Translations under genes and position numbers: made by a program
Notes under the pieces: model-generated
What the model saw: the letters and a program-made list of their open reading frames with translations, nothing else
The model's database searches: none
Told to the model about the DNA's origin: nothing
Shown here: piece after piece, positions 16,514 to 26,048 of the stretch
Layout: each line of letters begins with the position of its first letter
Position numbering within the stretch: position 1 is the first letter of the stretch
Assembly (NCBI RefSeq): GCF_000708715.2
Contig: NZ_JENB01000010.1
Location: forward strand, 1-64,000
Reading direction: 5' to 3'
Length of the DNA stretch: 64,000 nt
Source of the DNA: Pseudomonas putida W15Oct28
GTDB taxonomy: Bacteria; Pseudomonadota; Gammaproteobacteria; Pseudomonadales; Pseudomonadaceae

Positions 16514-16756
16514 ATGACCGATTTCACCCCCGACGCCATCCTCGATGCCACCGGCCTGAACTGCCCGGAACCAGTGATGATGCTGCACCAGCACGTGCGT
16601 GACCTGGCCGCTGGCGGCCTGCTCAAGGTCATCGCCACCGACCCGTCGACCCGCCGCGACATCCCCAAGTTCTGCAACTTCCTCGGTCACGAACTGCTGC
16701 AGCAGCAAGAAGACGCCGGTACCTTCCTGTACTGGATCCGCAAGAAAGCCGACTGA
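16514..16756 (+). CDS. tusA: Sulfur carrier protein TusA
   Basis: This 80-residue SirA/YhhP-family protein carries persulfide on Cys17 in the motif [10 protein letters not shown] and relays sulfur for tRNA 2-thiouridine formation and molybdenum cofactor metabolism. The alpha/beta core includes [19 protein letters not shown], as expected, and the length is typical. GGAGCCCCCC precedes ATG 16514. It is the first conserved gene after the IS junction, and pdxB follows in the same direction after 60 bp. Confidence 0.94.
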   Translation: MTDFTPDAILDATGLNCPEPVMMLHQHVRDLAAGGLLKVIATDPSTRRDIPKFCNFLGHELLQQQEDAGTFLYWIRKKAD

Positions 16757-16816
16757 AGCGCTCTGGAACACGCCCGACGTTGCGCCTACACTGCGTTCCC
16801 CAGACAGGAGAGCGCC

Positions 16817-17959
16817 ATGCTGATAGTTGCCGACGAGAACATCCCGCTGCTCGATGCCTTCTTCCAGGGTTTCGGTGAAATCCGCCGTTTCCCCGGCCGA
16901 AGCCTCGATGCCGCCAGCGTCAAGGACGCCGATATCCTGCTGGTGCGCTCGGTAACCAAAGTCGACCGCCAGTTGCTCGAAGGCAGCCGCGTACGCTTTG
17001 TCGGCACCTGCACCATCGGTACCGATCACCTGGACCTGGACTACTTTGCCGAAGCCGGCATTCGCTGGAGCAGCGCGCCGGGCTGTAATGCCCGGGGAGT
17101 GGTCGACTACGTGCTGGGCAGCCTGCTGACCCTGGCCGAGCTGGATGGCGCGGCACTGCCCGAGCGCGTGTATGGCGTGGTGGGCGCGGGTGAGGTGGGT
17201 GGCCGCCTGGTGCGGGTGCTGCACGGCCTGGGCTGGAAGGTGCTGGTGTGCGATCCGCTACGCCAGGCCGCCGAGGGTGGCAACTACGTCAGCCTGGAAA
17301 CCATCGTGCAACAGTGCGATGTGATCAGCCTGCATACCCCGTTGCAGCGCGGTGGCGAGCACCCGACCTGGCACCTGTTGGGCCAGGCGCAGCTGGCGCA
17401 GTTGCGCCCGGGTGCCTGGCTGATCAACGCCAGCCGTGGCCCGGTGGTGGACAACGCCGCCCTGCGCGAGCTGCTGCTGGACCGGGAAGACGTGCATGCG
17501 GTGCTGGACGTGTGGGAGGGCGAGCCACAGGTGGACCTGCAACTGGCCGACCTGTGCACACTGGCCTCGCCGCACATTGCCGGCTACAGCCTCGACGGCC
17601 GCCAGCGTGGCACGGCGCAGATCTACCAGGCGCTGTGCCGTTTCCTGGGTGTGGACGAGCAGGTGCAACTGGCCGACTTGCTGCCCCGACCGCCGCTGTC
17701 GCAGATCGAACTGGATGCCAGCACCGACCCGGCCTGGGCCTTGGCGACCCTGTGCCGCGCCGTGTACGACCCCCGCCGCGACGATGCCGACTTCCGTCGC
17801 AGCCTGAGCGATGACCCGCAGCAGCAGCGCGCGGCGTTCGACCAGCTGCGCAAGCAATACCCGCCGCGGCGCGAGATCGAAGGGTTGGCAGTGCGCTTGC
17901 GCGGTGAGTCGCCGCAGCTGGCGCAGTTGGTCAGTGCCTTGGGGGCGGAGTTGGTCTGA
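16817..17959 (+). CDS. pdxB: Erythronate-4-phosphate dehydrogenase PdxB
   Basis: PdxB oxidises 4-phospho-D-erythronate with NAD in pyridoxal 5'-phosphate biosynthesis. The 380-residue D-isomer 2-hydroxyacid dehydrogenase has [13 protein letters not shown] (NAD-binding), [10 protein letters not shown] (catalytic Arg), DVWEGEPQ (Glu) and [15 protein letters not shown] (His). The C-terminal dimerisation domain unique to PdxB follows. ATG 16817 has AGGAGAG upstream. A palindromic repeat follows the gene. Confidence 0.95.
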   Translation: MLIVADENIPLLDAFFQGFGEIRRFPGRSLDAASVKDADILLVRSVTKVDRQLLEGSRVRFVGTCTIGTDHLDLDYFAEAGIRWSSAPGCNARGVVDYVLGSLLTLAELDGAALPERVYGVVGAGEVGGRLVRVLHGLGWKVLVCDPLRQAAEGGNYVSLETIVQQCDVISLHTPLQRGGEHPTWHLLGQAQLAQLRPGAWLINASRGPVVDNAALRELLLDREDVHAVLDVWEGEPQVDLQLADLCTLASPHIAGYSLDGRQRGTAQIYQALCRFLGVDEQVQLADLLPRPPLSQIELDASTDPAWALATLCRAVYDPRRDDADFRRSLSDDPQQQRAAFDQLRKQYPPRREIEGLAVRLRGESPQLAQLVSALGAELV

Positions 17960-17993
17960 AGATCCGCAATTCCCGCAGGTTTTGCAGTCCCCC

Positions 17994-18110
17994 TGTAGGA
18001 GCGGCCTTGTGTCGCGATCGGGCCGCAGGGCGGCCCCAGGATTTCAGCTTCGCCGTCTAGACTGCAGGGGCCGCTTTGCGGCCCGATCGCGACACAAGGC
18101 CGCTCCTACA
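17994..18110. repeat. Inverted REP pair (TGTAGGAGCGGCC type)
   Basis: TGTAGGAGCGGCCTTGTGTC with its continuation and the exact inverse 40 bp later form a large cruciform. The same family recurs at 57753-57869. It is extragenic, between convergent genes. Confidence 0.9.
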
Positions 18111-18138
18111 GGAGGGCGGTGTACCCGGCTGTCGGGCA

Positions 18139-18168
18139 ATAAAAACCCGGCGCAAGCGCCGGGTTGCA
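18139..18168. terminator. Intrinsic terminator (bidirectional)
   Basis: AAAAACCCGGCGC-AA-GCGCCGGGTT hairpin flanked by A and T-rich ends between convergent pdxB and the small reverse gene. Confidence 0.7.
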
Positions 18169-18180
18169 AAAAATCGCCGA

Positions 18181-18354
18181 TCAACCTTTGTGTACGCGCT
18201 CGACCCGGCTTTCTTCCAGGGCCTTGCAGGCCTGCTGGATCATCTGCTCGGTGATAGGCACTTCGCGCCCCTTGCCGTCGATGATCGAACCGCATGCCTG
18301 TGGTGGCGGGGTGGTCTGAGGCTTCTGGTTGTCACTGCCATGCTGCAAGCTCAT
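18181..18354 (-). CDS. Conserved small hypothetical protein, 57 aa
   Basis: The product begins MSLQHGSDNQKPQ and contains a PPPQACGSIIDGKGREVPIT core and a helix ITEQMIQQACKALEESR. ATG 18354 has GAGGAGAC in good register, so the longer frame from 18444 is not needed. I recall a pseudomonad family next to the ABC exporter gene with similar length (PA1571-like), but the function is unknown. It is soluble and acidic to neutral, with no signal or membrane segment. Confidence 0.7.
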   Translation of the reverse strand: MSLQHGSDNQKPQTTPPPQACGSIIDGKGREVPITEQMIQQACKALEESRVERVHKG

Positions 18355-18563
18355 GCACTGTCTCCTCTTCAGGTTCAAGTTCAGGGTAGCCCTGCGCCGT
18401 GACTGGCCTGTGACAGCTTCTGTGTCACGGCAGCAACAGTCCAACAGAAACCCTGTGAAAGCTCCACCATCTGTTTAGACCGATGCGTTATAGCAACCTG
18501 CATCCATTCCCCCTGCCCGGATGAGTGGTAGTCTGCGGTTTCCCCGCCAGTGTAGCCGCCGCC

Positions 18564-20327
18564 ATGCCCGATTCGGTTTCCCCGCGCCAACGCCGTGCCT
18601 TGCGCCTGGCTTGGCAGTTCGTACGTCCGTACCGCCGACAGGTGTTGCTGGCCTTGTTGGCCCTGGTGGTCACTGCCGCCATCACGCTGTCCATGGGCCA
18701 GGGCATCCGCCTGCTGGTAGACCAGGGCTTCATGACCCGCTCGGCGCACCAGCTCAACCAGACCATCGGCCTGTTCCTGCTGCTGGTGCTGGCCCTGGCG
18801 GTAGGCACCTTCAGCCGGTTCTACCTGGTGTCGTGGATTGGCGAGCGTTGCGTGGCCGATATCCGCCGTGCCGTGTTCGACCACCTGATCGGCCTGCACC
18901 CCGGCTTTTTCGAAGATAACCGCAGCTCTGAGATCCAGTCGCGGCTGACCGCCGACACCACCTTGCTGCAATCGGTCATCGGTTCATCGCTGTCGATGTT
19001 CCTGCGCAACGCGCTGATGGTCATTGGTGGTGTGGTGCTGTTGTTCATCACCAACCCCAAGCTCACCAGCATCGTGGTGGTCGCCTTGCCGCTGGTGCTG
19101 GCACCGATCCTGCTGTTCGGTCGCCGGGTGCGCAGCCTGTCGCGTCAGAGCCTGGACCGGGTGGCCGATGTCGGCAGCTACGTGGCCGAGACCCTGGGGC
19201 AGATCAAGACGGTGCAGGCCTACAATCATCAGGCGCATGACCGCGAACGGTTCGCCGAAACGGTCGAAGCCGCCTTTGGCGTGGCCCGCAAGCGGATTGC
19301 CCAGCGTGCCTGGCTGATTACTCTGGTGATCGTGCTGGTGCTGGGGGCGGTGGGGGTGATGCTGTGGGTCGGCGGCATGGATGTGATCGCCGGGCGTATT
19401 TCCGCAGGCGAACTGGCGGCGTTCGTGTTCTACAGCCTGATCGTCGGTAGCGCGTTCGGCACCCTCAGTGAGGTGATCGGCGAGCTGCAACGTGCAGCGG
19501 GTGCGGCCGAGCGCATTGCCGAACTGTTGGCGGCGCGCAGCGCGATCCTGCCACCCACCGTGGCGCAAGAGCTACCGCAGCAGCGGGCCAGCGGACGTAT
19601 CGAGCTGCAGCAGTTGGTGTTTGCCTATCCGTCACGGCCCTCGGTGGCAGCCGTCGATGGCCTGAGCCTGGTCATCGAGCCCGGGCAGACCGTGGCCCTG
19701 GTTGGCCCGTCGGGGGCGGGCAAGTCGACCCTGTTCGATTTGCTGCTGCGCTTCTACGACCCGCAGCAAGGGCGCATCCTGCTGGATGGCCAGCCGGTTA
19801 CCGAGCTAGACCCCGAGCAACTGCGCCGGCAGTTCGCCCTGGTGGCGCAAAACCCCTCACTGTTTCGCGGAACGGTGGAGGCCAATATCAGCTATGGCCG
19901 GCCCGAAGCGACCCTGGCCGAAGTCGAAGCAGCGGCGCACGGTGCCCATGCCGATGAATTCATCCGGCAGCTGCCGCAAGGCTATCAGACGCCGTTGGGC
20001 GAGGGTGGCATCGGCCTTTCCGGCGGGCAACGCCAGCGCCTGGCGATTGCCCGGGCCTTGCTGGTCGATGCACCGATCCTGCTGCTGGACGAGGCCACCA
20101 GCGCGCTCGACGCGCAGAGCGAACACCTGATCCAGCAGGCGTTGCCCAGTCTGATGGCCGGGCGTACCACGCTGGTGATCGCCCATCGCCTGGCCACGGT
20201 GCAGCATGCCGAGCGCATCGCGGTCATCGACAAGGGCCGGGTGGTGGCGGTGGGTACCCACCGGCAGTTGATCGAGGAAAGCCCGCTGTATGCGCGGCTG
20301 GCGGCCTTGCAATTCACAACCGGCTAA
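18564..20327 (+). CDS. ABC exporter (fused permease and ATPase)
   Basis: This 587-residue half-transporter of the MsbA/LmrA type has six hydrophobic helices in about residues 20-300. The nucleotide-binding domain has GPSGAGKSTLF (Walker A), LSGGQRQRLAIARAL (signature), ILLLDEATSALD (Walker B) and the switch AHRLATV. It would work as a homodimer in the inner membrane; the substrate could be a lipid or a drug. ATG 18564 is chosen because the exporter N-terminus (RRALRLAWQFVRPYRRQ) follows closely. A strong terminator follows at 20406. Confidence 0.88.
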   Translation: MPDSVSPRQRRALRLAWQFVRPYRRQVLLALLALVVTAAITLSMGQGIRLLVDQGFMTRSAHQLNQTIGLFLLLVLALAVGTFSRFYLVSWIGERCVADIRRAVFDHLIGLHPGFFEDNRSSEIQSRLTADTTLLQSVIGSSLSMFLRNALMVIGGVVLLFITNPKLTSIVVVALPLVLAPILLFGRRVRSLSRQSLDRVADVGSYVAETLGQIKTVQAYNHQAHDRERFAETVEAAFGVARKRIAQRAWLITLVIVLVLGAVGVMLWVGGMDVIAGRISAGELAAFVFYSLIVGSAFGTLSEVIGELQRAAGAAERIAELLAARSAILPPTVAQELPQQRASGRIELQQLVFAYPSRPSVAAVDGLSLVIEPGQTVALVGPSGAGKSTLFDLLLRFYDPQQGRILLDGQPVTELDPEQLRRQFALVAQNPSLFRGTVEANISYGRPEATLAEVEAAAHGAHADEFIRQLPQGYQTPLGEGGIGLSGGQRQRLAIARALLVDAPILLLDEATSALDAQSEHLIQQALPSLMAGRTTLVIAHRLATVQHAERIAVIDKGRVVAVGTHRQLIEESPLYARLAALQFTTG

Positions 20328-20405
20328 CCCGTCGCGAGTTTGTAACAATTTTGTAGCAATTGCCTGAGAGTATCTGGCTCAACTGTTGCGTAAGTGCTCG
20401 ACCTG

Positions 20406-20435
20406 GCTGCCATTACTTGATGGCAGCTTTTTTTT
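20406..20435 (+). terminator. Intrinsic terminator after ABC exporter
   Basis: Perfect 8-bp stem GCTGCCAT/ATGGCAGC followed by eight T residues. Confidence 0.88.
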
Positions 20436-20517
20436 GGCCTGCCAACAAGCACATGGAATGTCTTACCTGGTGTTGCGGATGCGCGCCATTCCTTTCCTTC
20501 CGGTTTCGAGATCCACG

Positions 20518-22134
20518 ATGTTGCGTAAATCCCTCAGAGTGCAAATTCTCTCGCTGCTCGGCGGCAGCCTGGTGGCGGTGCTGTTGATTGCCCTGGTGTG
20601 TTTCCAGTTTTTGTCGTCCAGCGTGCGCGGTTACGCCGAGCTGGTGGACGGGCCGCTGCGGGCCTCGCAATTGGTTGACGAAGCCAACCTGCAGTTCAAG
20701 ATCCAGGTGCAGGAATGGAAGAACGTGCTGCTGCGCGGGCGCCAGCCTGCTGAAATGGACAAGTACTGGCAGCAGTTCCAGGCCCGCGAACAGCAGGTGC
20801 AACAATTGCTCGGGCAACTGATCGACAGCAGCGACGCCAGGCTCAAGGCACCGTTGCAGCAACTGCGTGACAGCCACCGGCAGTTGGGCCAGGCCTATGC
20901 GCAGGGCCGCCAGGCCTTCCTCGCCGCCGGTGGCGACCCGGTAGCCGGCGACCTGGCAGTCAAGGGCGTGGACCGCGCTGCCAGTGAGCAGATGAGCGAA
21001 CTGGTCGAGCAACTGCGTGCCGATGCCCGCCAGCGTGCGGCCAGCATTAGCGCCAGCGCCGAGCGCACGGTATGGCTGGGCCTGCTGGTGATGCTGGCCT
21101 CGGCGGTGCTGGTGGGGCTGCTGAGCCTGTGGCTGGTCAACCGCAGCCTGATCGAGCCGATCCGCCAGTTGATCGAGTACGTCGCGCAGCTTAGCCAGGG
21201 CCGTTTTGCCGCCCGGGTGGACAGCCGCCGCGAGGATGAACTGGGGCGCCTGGCGCGGGCGGCCAACACCCTGCGCGACTTCCTCGCCGACACCGTCGGC
21301 CGGCTGAAGGACAATGCCCAGGAGCTGGAAGGTGCCAGCGGCCAGTTGCGCAGCATTGCCGGCGACATGGCCCGCGGCACCCATGACCAGTTCCAGCGTA
21401 CCGACCAGGTGGCCACGGCCATGCACGAGATGTCTGCCACCGCCCAGGAAGTTGCCCGCCATGCTGCCGAAGCTGCCCGCGCGGCGGATGACGCCGACCA
21501 CAGTGCCCAGGCGGGTGAGCAGGTGATGCAGCAGACCATCGATATCATCGGCGTGGTCAACCGCGAAATCGCCGGCACGGCGGCGGTAATCCGCGACCTG
21601 GAACACGACAGCACGCGCATCGGCAAAGTGCTGGAAGTGATCCGCGGTATTGCCGAACAGACCAACCTGCTGGCGCTCAACGCGGCCATCGAGGCGGCCC
21701 GCGCCGGTGAGGCCGGGCGTGGCTTTGCGGTGGTGGCCGATGAGGTGCGCAGCCTGGCCCAGCGCACGGCAGCCTCGATTGCCGAGATCCACCAGATCAT
21801 CGAAGCAGTGCAGTCGGGTGCGGTGGAAGCGGTCAAGGCCATCGAAAGCGGCCAGCAGCGAAGCGAAGAGGGGGCCGAGCAGGTGCAGCAGGCAGGTCAG
21901 ATGCTGCAGCGTATCACCCAGGCGGTAGAGGCGATCCGCGACATGAACCGGCAGATTGCCACGGCGGCCGAAGAGCAGACCAGCGTGGCCGAAGACATCT
22001 CGCGCAACCTGATTGAAATCACCCGCATCGCCACGGCCAACCAGGAGTCGGTGCAGTACACCGAGCAGGCAGGGCAACGCCTGCATGGGTTGTCGGGGCA
22101 ACTGGGTGAAGTGACCTCGCGCCTGAGTGCCTGA
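20518..22134 (+). CDS. Methyl-accepting chemotaxis protein
   Basis: This 538-residue chemoreceptor has transmembrane helix 1 near residues 10-32 and a periplasmic four-helix-type sensor domain of about 160 residues. TM2 follows ([22 protein letters not shown]), then a HAMP domain ([18 protein letters not shown]) and a signalling domain with the hairpin tip [38 protein letters not shown] 20518 is preferred because the upstream frame covers the terminator and promoter region. The ligand is unknown. It ends just before a terminator shared with tRNA-Pro. Confidence 0.93.
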   Translation: MLRKSLRVQILSLLGGSLVAVLLIALVCFQFLSSSVRGYAELVDGPLRASQLVDEANLQFKIQVQEWKNVLLRGRQPAEMDKYWQQFQAREQQVQQLLGQLIDSSDARLKAPLQQLRDSHRQLGQAYAQGRQAFLAAGGDPVAGDLAVKGVDRAASEQMSELVEQLRADARQRAASISASAERTVWLGLLVMLASAVLVGLLSLWLVNRSLIEPIRQLIEYVAQLSQGRFAARVDSRREDELGRLARAANTLRDFLADTVGRLKDNAQELEGASGQLRSIAGDMARGTHDQFQRTDQVATAMHEMSATAQEVARHAAEAARAADDADHSAQAGEQVMQQTIDIIGVVNREIAGTAAVIRDLEHDSTRIGKVLEVIRGIAEQTNLLALNAAIEAARAGEAGRGFAVVADEVRSLAQRTAASIAEIHQIIEAVQSGAVEAVKAIESGQQRSEEGAEQVQQAGQMLQRITQAVEAIRDMNRQIATAAEEQTSVAEDISRNLIEITRIATANQESVQYTEQAGQRLHGLSGQLGEVTSRLSA

Positions 22135-22150
22135 CACTTTTCAGACGCAA

Positions 22151-22178
22151 CAAAAAGCCCGCGCAAGGCGGGCTTTTT
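22151..22178. terminator. Bidirectional terminator
   Basis: CAAAAAGCCCGC-GCAAG-GCGGGCTTTTT, between the convergent chemoreceptor and tRNA-Pro genes. Confidence 0.9.
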
Positions 22179-22188
22179 GATGAGGATC

Positions 22189-22265
22189 TGGTCGGAGAGA
22201 CAGGATTCGAACCTGCGGCCTTCTCGTCCCGAACGAGACGCGCTACCTGGCTGCGCTACACTCCG
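22189..22265 (-). tRNA. tRNA-Pro (CGG)
   Basis: Reading the reverse strand gives a 77-nt cloverleaf. The acceptor stem CGGAG.../...CTCCG ends in encoded ACCA, the anticodon arm is TCTCG-TTCGGGA-CGAGA with anticodon CGG, and the T arm is GCAGG-TTCGAAT-CCTGT. It matches the E. coli proK tRNA pattern. Confidence 0.95.
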
Positions 22266-22345
22266 ATGAACAAAATCCTACTGCATCCCGTTTTCGCCCA
22301 CAAGCCCTTGTAGTTAAAAGGGGCTTTGCCAAAACGGGTGCCTGA

Positions 22346-22567
22346 TCACAGCTCTTTTACGGTGCGGATCTGGTCCTTGTTCAGGCGCGTGCGCTTGCCG
22401 TCCAGTTGCTCGAATTCGTAGAAGCCGGAGTCTTCATCGAAGCTCGGGGTGTCGGTGGCCTGGATTTCGCGGCCATCGTTCAGGGTAATGACGGTCGGCG
22501 ATGCACAGCCGGCAAGGGCGCCCAGGCCCAGGGCGAGCAGGAAGGCGGGAAGGGTCCGTTTGATCAT
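22346..22567 (-). CDS. YgdI/YgdR-family small lipoprotein
   Basis: This 73-residue precursor has a lipoprotein signal with lipobox LAGC (Cys near residue 21), followed by the YgdI/YgdR fold: VITLNDGREIQATDTPSFDEDSGFYEFEQLDGK and NKDQIRTVKEL. Proteins of this family sit at the outer membrane, and their function is unknown. It lies beside tRNA-Pro and is transcribed away from moaB. Confidence 0.9.
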   Translation of the reverse strand: MIKRTLPAFLLALGLGALAGCASPTVITLNDGREIQATDTPSFDEDSGFYEFEQLDGKRTRLNKDQIRTVKEL

Positions 22568-22753
22568 CGTGATTCTCCAGTTGCGATGGTGCTGAATGAC
22601 AGTTAAGACGCAGGGCGTTGGTGCAAGTTCCTTTCAAGTGCAGCATAGCGACAAATCGGGCTGGTTGACCCAGCGCAATGGTCGTGGGCACAACGCTGGC
22701 AAAGTTGCGCTGTGTTATAACTGCGGCCATCCATCTTCTGGTGACGGACACCC

Positions 22754-23293
22754 ATGAAAGCCAAGGCAGATACCCCCTTCGTGCCGTTGAATATCGCCGT
22801 GCTCACGGTCAGCGACACCCGCACCTTCGACACCGACACCTCCGGGCAGATGTTCGTCGACCGCCTGAGTGCAGCTGGCCACCGCCTGGCCGAGCGTGTG
22901 CTGCTGAAGGACGACCTGTACAAGATCCGCGCCCAGGTCGCCACCTGGATTGCCGATGACGTTGTGCAGGTGGTACTGATCACCGGCGGCACCGGCTTTA
23001 CCGGCCGTGACAGCACGCCCGAGGCAGTGGCCTGCCTGCTGGACAAGCAGGTCGAAGGCTTTGGCGAGCTGTTCCGGCAAATTTCCGTGGCCGACATCGG
23101 CACCTCCACCGTGCAGTCGCGCGCCCTGGCCGGGCTGGCCAACGGCACACTGGTGTGCTGCCTGCCGGGCTCGACCAATGCGGTGCGCACCGGCTGGGAC
23201 GGCATCCTGGCCGAGCAGCTCGATGCACGCCATCGCCCGTGCAACTTCGTGCCGCACCTGAAGCAGGCAGCGGCCTGTGACAGCCGTGGCTGA
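22754..23293 (+). CDS. moaB: Molybdopterin adenylyltransferase-family protein MoaB
   Basis: This 179-residue MogA/MoaB-fold protein has the ligand-binding LITGGTGFTGRDSTPEAV and the CCLPGSTNAVRTGWDGIL segment. It binds molybdopterin and probably adenylates it before metal insertion by MoeA. It overlaps moeA by 17 bp, so the two steps are encoded on one transcript. ATG 22754 is the first start in frame. Confidence 0.93.
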   Translation: MKAKADTPFVPLNIAVLTVSDTRTFDTDTSGQMFVDRLSAAGHRLAERVLLKDDLYKIRAQVATWIADDVVQVVLITGGTGFTGRDSTPEAVACLLDKQVEGFGELFRQISVADIGTSTVQSRALAGLANGTLVCCLPGSTNAVRTGWDGILAEQLDARHRPCNFVPHLKQAAACDSRG

Positions 23294-24503
23294 GGTTAGC
23301 CAGGCCCGGCCACTGATGCCGGTGGAGCAAGCCCTGGAGCAACTGCTGGCGCTGGCCGAGGCGGCGCCGATCCGTGATACCGAGAACCTGCCATTGGCCG
23401 AGGCCGATGGCCGCGTGCTGGCCACCGACCTGGTGGCCTCGCTCGACCTGCCGCCCTGGCCGAACAGTGCCATGGACGGCTATGCCTTGCGCAAAGCCGA
23501 CTGGCAGGGCGAGCCACTGCCGGTCAGCCAGCGGATTTTCGCCGGCCATGCACCGCAGCCCCTTCAGCCGGGCACCTGTGCGCGCATCTTCACCGGGGCG
23601 CTCGTGCCTGAAGGTGCCGACTGCGTCGAGATGCAGGAAAATACCGACGTGAACGACGACGGTCGGGTGCGCTTTCTCGAACCCTTGCATACCGATCAGA
23701 ACATCCGCCCCCAAGGCCAGGAAACCCGCAAGGGCGAGCGGGTGATGAGCGCCGGCACCCGGCTGGGGCCGATCGAACTGGGCCTGGCGGCGACCTTGGG
23801 TCACGGCCGCCTGGACGTGGTGCGCAAGGTGCGGGTGGCGGTGCTGTCCACGGGTGATGAACTGGTCGAGCCCGGTTTGCCGCTGGGGCCGGGGCAAATC
23901 TACAACAGCAACCGCCGGCTGCTGGTCAGCTGGTTGCAGCGTCTGGGCTGCGATGTGGTCGATGCAGGCATCCTGCCGGATGATTTGGCGCTTACCCGCG
24001 CCTGCCTGGCCTCGCTGGGCGACGTTGACCTGATCCTGTCTACCGGCGGTGTCTCGGTGGGCGAGGCCGACTACCTGGGTGCGGCCCTGCGCGAAGCCGG
24101 CGAGCTGGCCTTGTGGAAGCTGGCGATCAAGCCGGGCAAGCCACTTACCTTCGGCCACTTTCAGGGCGTACCGGTGATCGGCCTGCCGGGTAACCCGGCC
24201 TCTACCTTGGTCACCTTTGGCCTGCTGACCCGGCCCTATCTGCTCCGTCGCCAGGGCGTGGAAGATGTCACGCCGCTGCGCTTCGACATGCCGGCAGGCT
24301 TTGACTGGCCCAAGCCCGGCACGCGGCGCGAGTACCTGCGTGCACGCATCGAACAGGGCCAGGTGCGTATCTACAAGAACCAGAGCTCCGGCGTGCTGCG
24401 CAGCGCGGCGTGGGCCGAGGGTTTGGTGGAAGTGCGAGAGGGCAACACGCCGAAACAGGGCGACAGCGTGCCGTTCATTCCCTTCAGCGAGCTACTTGGC
24501 TGA
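23277..24503 (+). CDS. moeA: Molybdopterin molybdenumtransferase MoeA
   Basis: MoeA inserts molybdate into adenylylated molybdopterin. The 408-residue protein shows the expected PWPNSAMDGYALR and IFTGALVPEGAD blocks. The MogA-like subdomain has LSTGDELVEPG, NSNRRLLVSWL and LSTGGVSVGEADY, and the domain IV entry KPGKPLTFG...GLPGNPAS also matches. It starts with GTG 23277 inside moaB. The product supplies Moco for oxidoreductases encoded elsewhere. A convergent glycosyltransferase gene overlaps its 3' end by 12 bp. Confidence 0.94.
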   Translation: MTAVAEVSQARPLMPVEQALEQLLALAEAAPIRDTENLPLAEADGRVLATDLVASLDLPPWPNSAMDGYALRKADWQGEPLPVSQRIFAGHAPQPLQPGTCARIFTGALVPEGADCVEMQENTDVNDDGRVRFLEPLHTDQNIRPQGQETRKGERVMSAGTRLGPIELGLAATLGHGRLDVVRKVRVAVLSTGDELVEPGLPLGPGQIYNSNRRLLVSWLQRLGCDVVDAGILPDDLALTRACLASLGDVDLILSTGGVSVGEADYLGAALREAGELALWKLAIKPGKPLTFGHFQGVPVIGLPGNPASTLVTFGLLTRPYLLRRQGVEDVTPLRFDMPAGFDWPKPGTRREYLRARIEQGQVRIYKNQSSGVLRSAAWAEGLVEVREGNTPKQGDSVPFIPFSELLG

Positions 24504-25739
24504 GCGGCCTAGCCAGGCACTGCCCAGCGGCGCGGCCTCGGCGGGCGCTGCCTGGGCCAGGCGCATGTGCACGTTCTCCAGTTGCTGAGCGGCCACGCTC
24601 CAGTCGTGGCGCTGGCGGGCGAACTGGCGCCCGGCAGCGCTCAACTGGCTCATGCGCCACGGCTGGTTGAGCAGTTGGGTGATCAGCAGGGCCAGCTGGT
24701 CGCCGTCATCACTGCCCAGGTAGTGCTCGCCGTTGTTTGCGGTCAGGCCCGATACGCCTTTGCCGGTGGTTATCACCGGTAGGCCTGCGGCCATGGCCTC
24801 AAGGATTTTTACCTTGGAGCCGCCGGCATAGCGCAGCGGCGCGAAGAACAGTGCCGAACGCTTTTGCAATTCACGCAGGTCAGGACGGTAGCCGAACCAT
24901 TCGATGCGCGGGTCGTTCCAGTGCAGTTTCCAACTGGCTGGCAGGGCATGCCCGGCTATCGCCAGGCGCACCGCGGGGTTGCTCATCCACACCTGCGGCA
25001 TGATGTCTTCCAGCGCCCACTCGATGGCCTCAAGGTTGGCGCCATATTCGAAGTTGCCGACGAACAGCAGACGCTGGCTGTGCAGCGCGGGGTCCACGTG
25101 CTGGTAGAAATCACAGTCCACACCATTGACCACCACGTTCACCGGGCGCCCGCTGATCTGCTCGATCAGCTCGGCATCGTGGGCGCTGACTGCTACCAGT
25201 TCCGTGGGCTGGCGTAGCACCCGCTGCTCCCAGCGCCGGTAGCGCCAGCGGTCGAAGGCGTTGAGGGGGCGCAGCCACAGGGGCAGCCGGTCGTGGCAGG
25301 CACCGCCCATCACCGACTCAAGTGTATGTTCGCTGAGCATGTAGGGCAGCCCGCGGGCCTGCAGGGCCTTCTCGAACGGTTGAAAACTGTAGCTGTGCTC
25401 GATCTGTATCACGTCCCAGGGTTCGTCCAGCAATTGCTCGAAACGGTGCCGCAGGCAAGGGGACAGGCCGTTGATGATGGCCCGCATGGGGTAGTCGATG
25501 ATCGGCGAAGCCAATAGGTTCAGCGGGCTGTGCAGCGGCCGACGGGGCATTACGATCAGGCGTTCGAGCAGTGGCTCCAAGGCTTCGCGGGCTGTATCGC
25601 TGAGGGGGATTTTCGACTGCGCCAACAGGGTAATGCGGTGGCCCTGCTGCGCCAGTGCGCGCATCAGGTGGTATTGCCGGGTCTTGCTGCCACTGGTGGT
25701 CGGCCAGGGTAGGTAGGGCAGTGTCCAGAGAATGCGCAT
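24492..25739 (-). CDS. Glycosyltransferase (GT4-like, GT-B fold)
   Basis: This 415-residue protein starts MRILWTLPYLPWPTTSGSKTR, an N-terminal donor-less Rossmann domain. The C-terminal nucleotide-sugar domain has LLFVGNFEYGANLEAIEWAL, VRLAIAGHALP, and the retaining-enzyme segment GGSKVKILEAMAAGLPVITT. The family makes surface polysaccharide or glycolipid; acceptor and sugar cannot be told. ATG 25739 is preferred to the upstream in-frame ATG at 25823. The last 12 bp overlap convergent moeA. Confidence 0.85.
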   Translation of the reverse strand: MRILWTLPYLPWPTTSGSKTRQYHLMRALAQQGHRITLLAQSKIPLSDTAREALEPLLERLIVMPRRPLHSPLNLLASPIIDYPMRAIINGLSPCLRHRFEQLLDEPWDVIQIEHSYSFQPFEKALQARGLPYMLSEHTLESVMGGACHDRLPLWLRPLNAFDRWRYRRWEQRVLRQPTELVAVSAHDAELIEQISGRPVNVVVNGVDCDFYQHVDPALHSQRLLFVGNFEYGANLEAIEWALEDIMPQVWMSNPAVRLAIAGHALPASWKLHWNDPRIEWFGYRPDLRELQKRSALFFAPLRYAGGSKVKILEAMAAGLPVITTGKGVSGLTANNGEHYLGSDDGDQLALLITQLLNQPWRMSQLSAAGRQFARQRHDWSVAAQQLENVHMRLAQAAPAEAAPLGSAWLGRSAK

Positions 25740-26048
25740 GACCCGGAATCCTCGTGAAAGGCCGCGGATGAAAAGACGCGCCCATCGGCAGTGTGCTGAA
25801 CACCACTGCCGGGGCGCGTCCATGGCTAGGGTTTCGAGCCCGGCAAACAGAAGTCAAAAGGCTGACTTCCCAGGGAGTTTTGTTTGCCTAGGTCAAAAAC
25901 TTGTCAAAAGTTCATTTTCTGAGCATAGCGCGCATTGTCGGGTGTGGGAAAAAGACCAGGCTGGCTTCGGTATTTTTTTGTGGGCATGCAACGATCGGTG
26001 AGCGGGCATGGTCGAGATCTGGGTCGGTCAACTTCACGGAGAAGCGCG
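25740..26048. promoter_or_regulatory. Divergent intergenic region, 309 bp
   Basis: No gene is supported. Toward the kinase gene, TTGTCA (25901-25906), a 17-nt spacer and CATAGC (25924-25929) make a weak promoter candidate. An ORF start at 25935 would extend the kinase by 38 residues lacking family character. Confidence 0.3.

Noticed and set aside
20413..22137. Reverse frame of 574 codons opposite the chemoreceptor
   Set aside because: Shadow frame; it includes the terminator at 20406 and has low-complexity His/Gln/Leu content.
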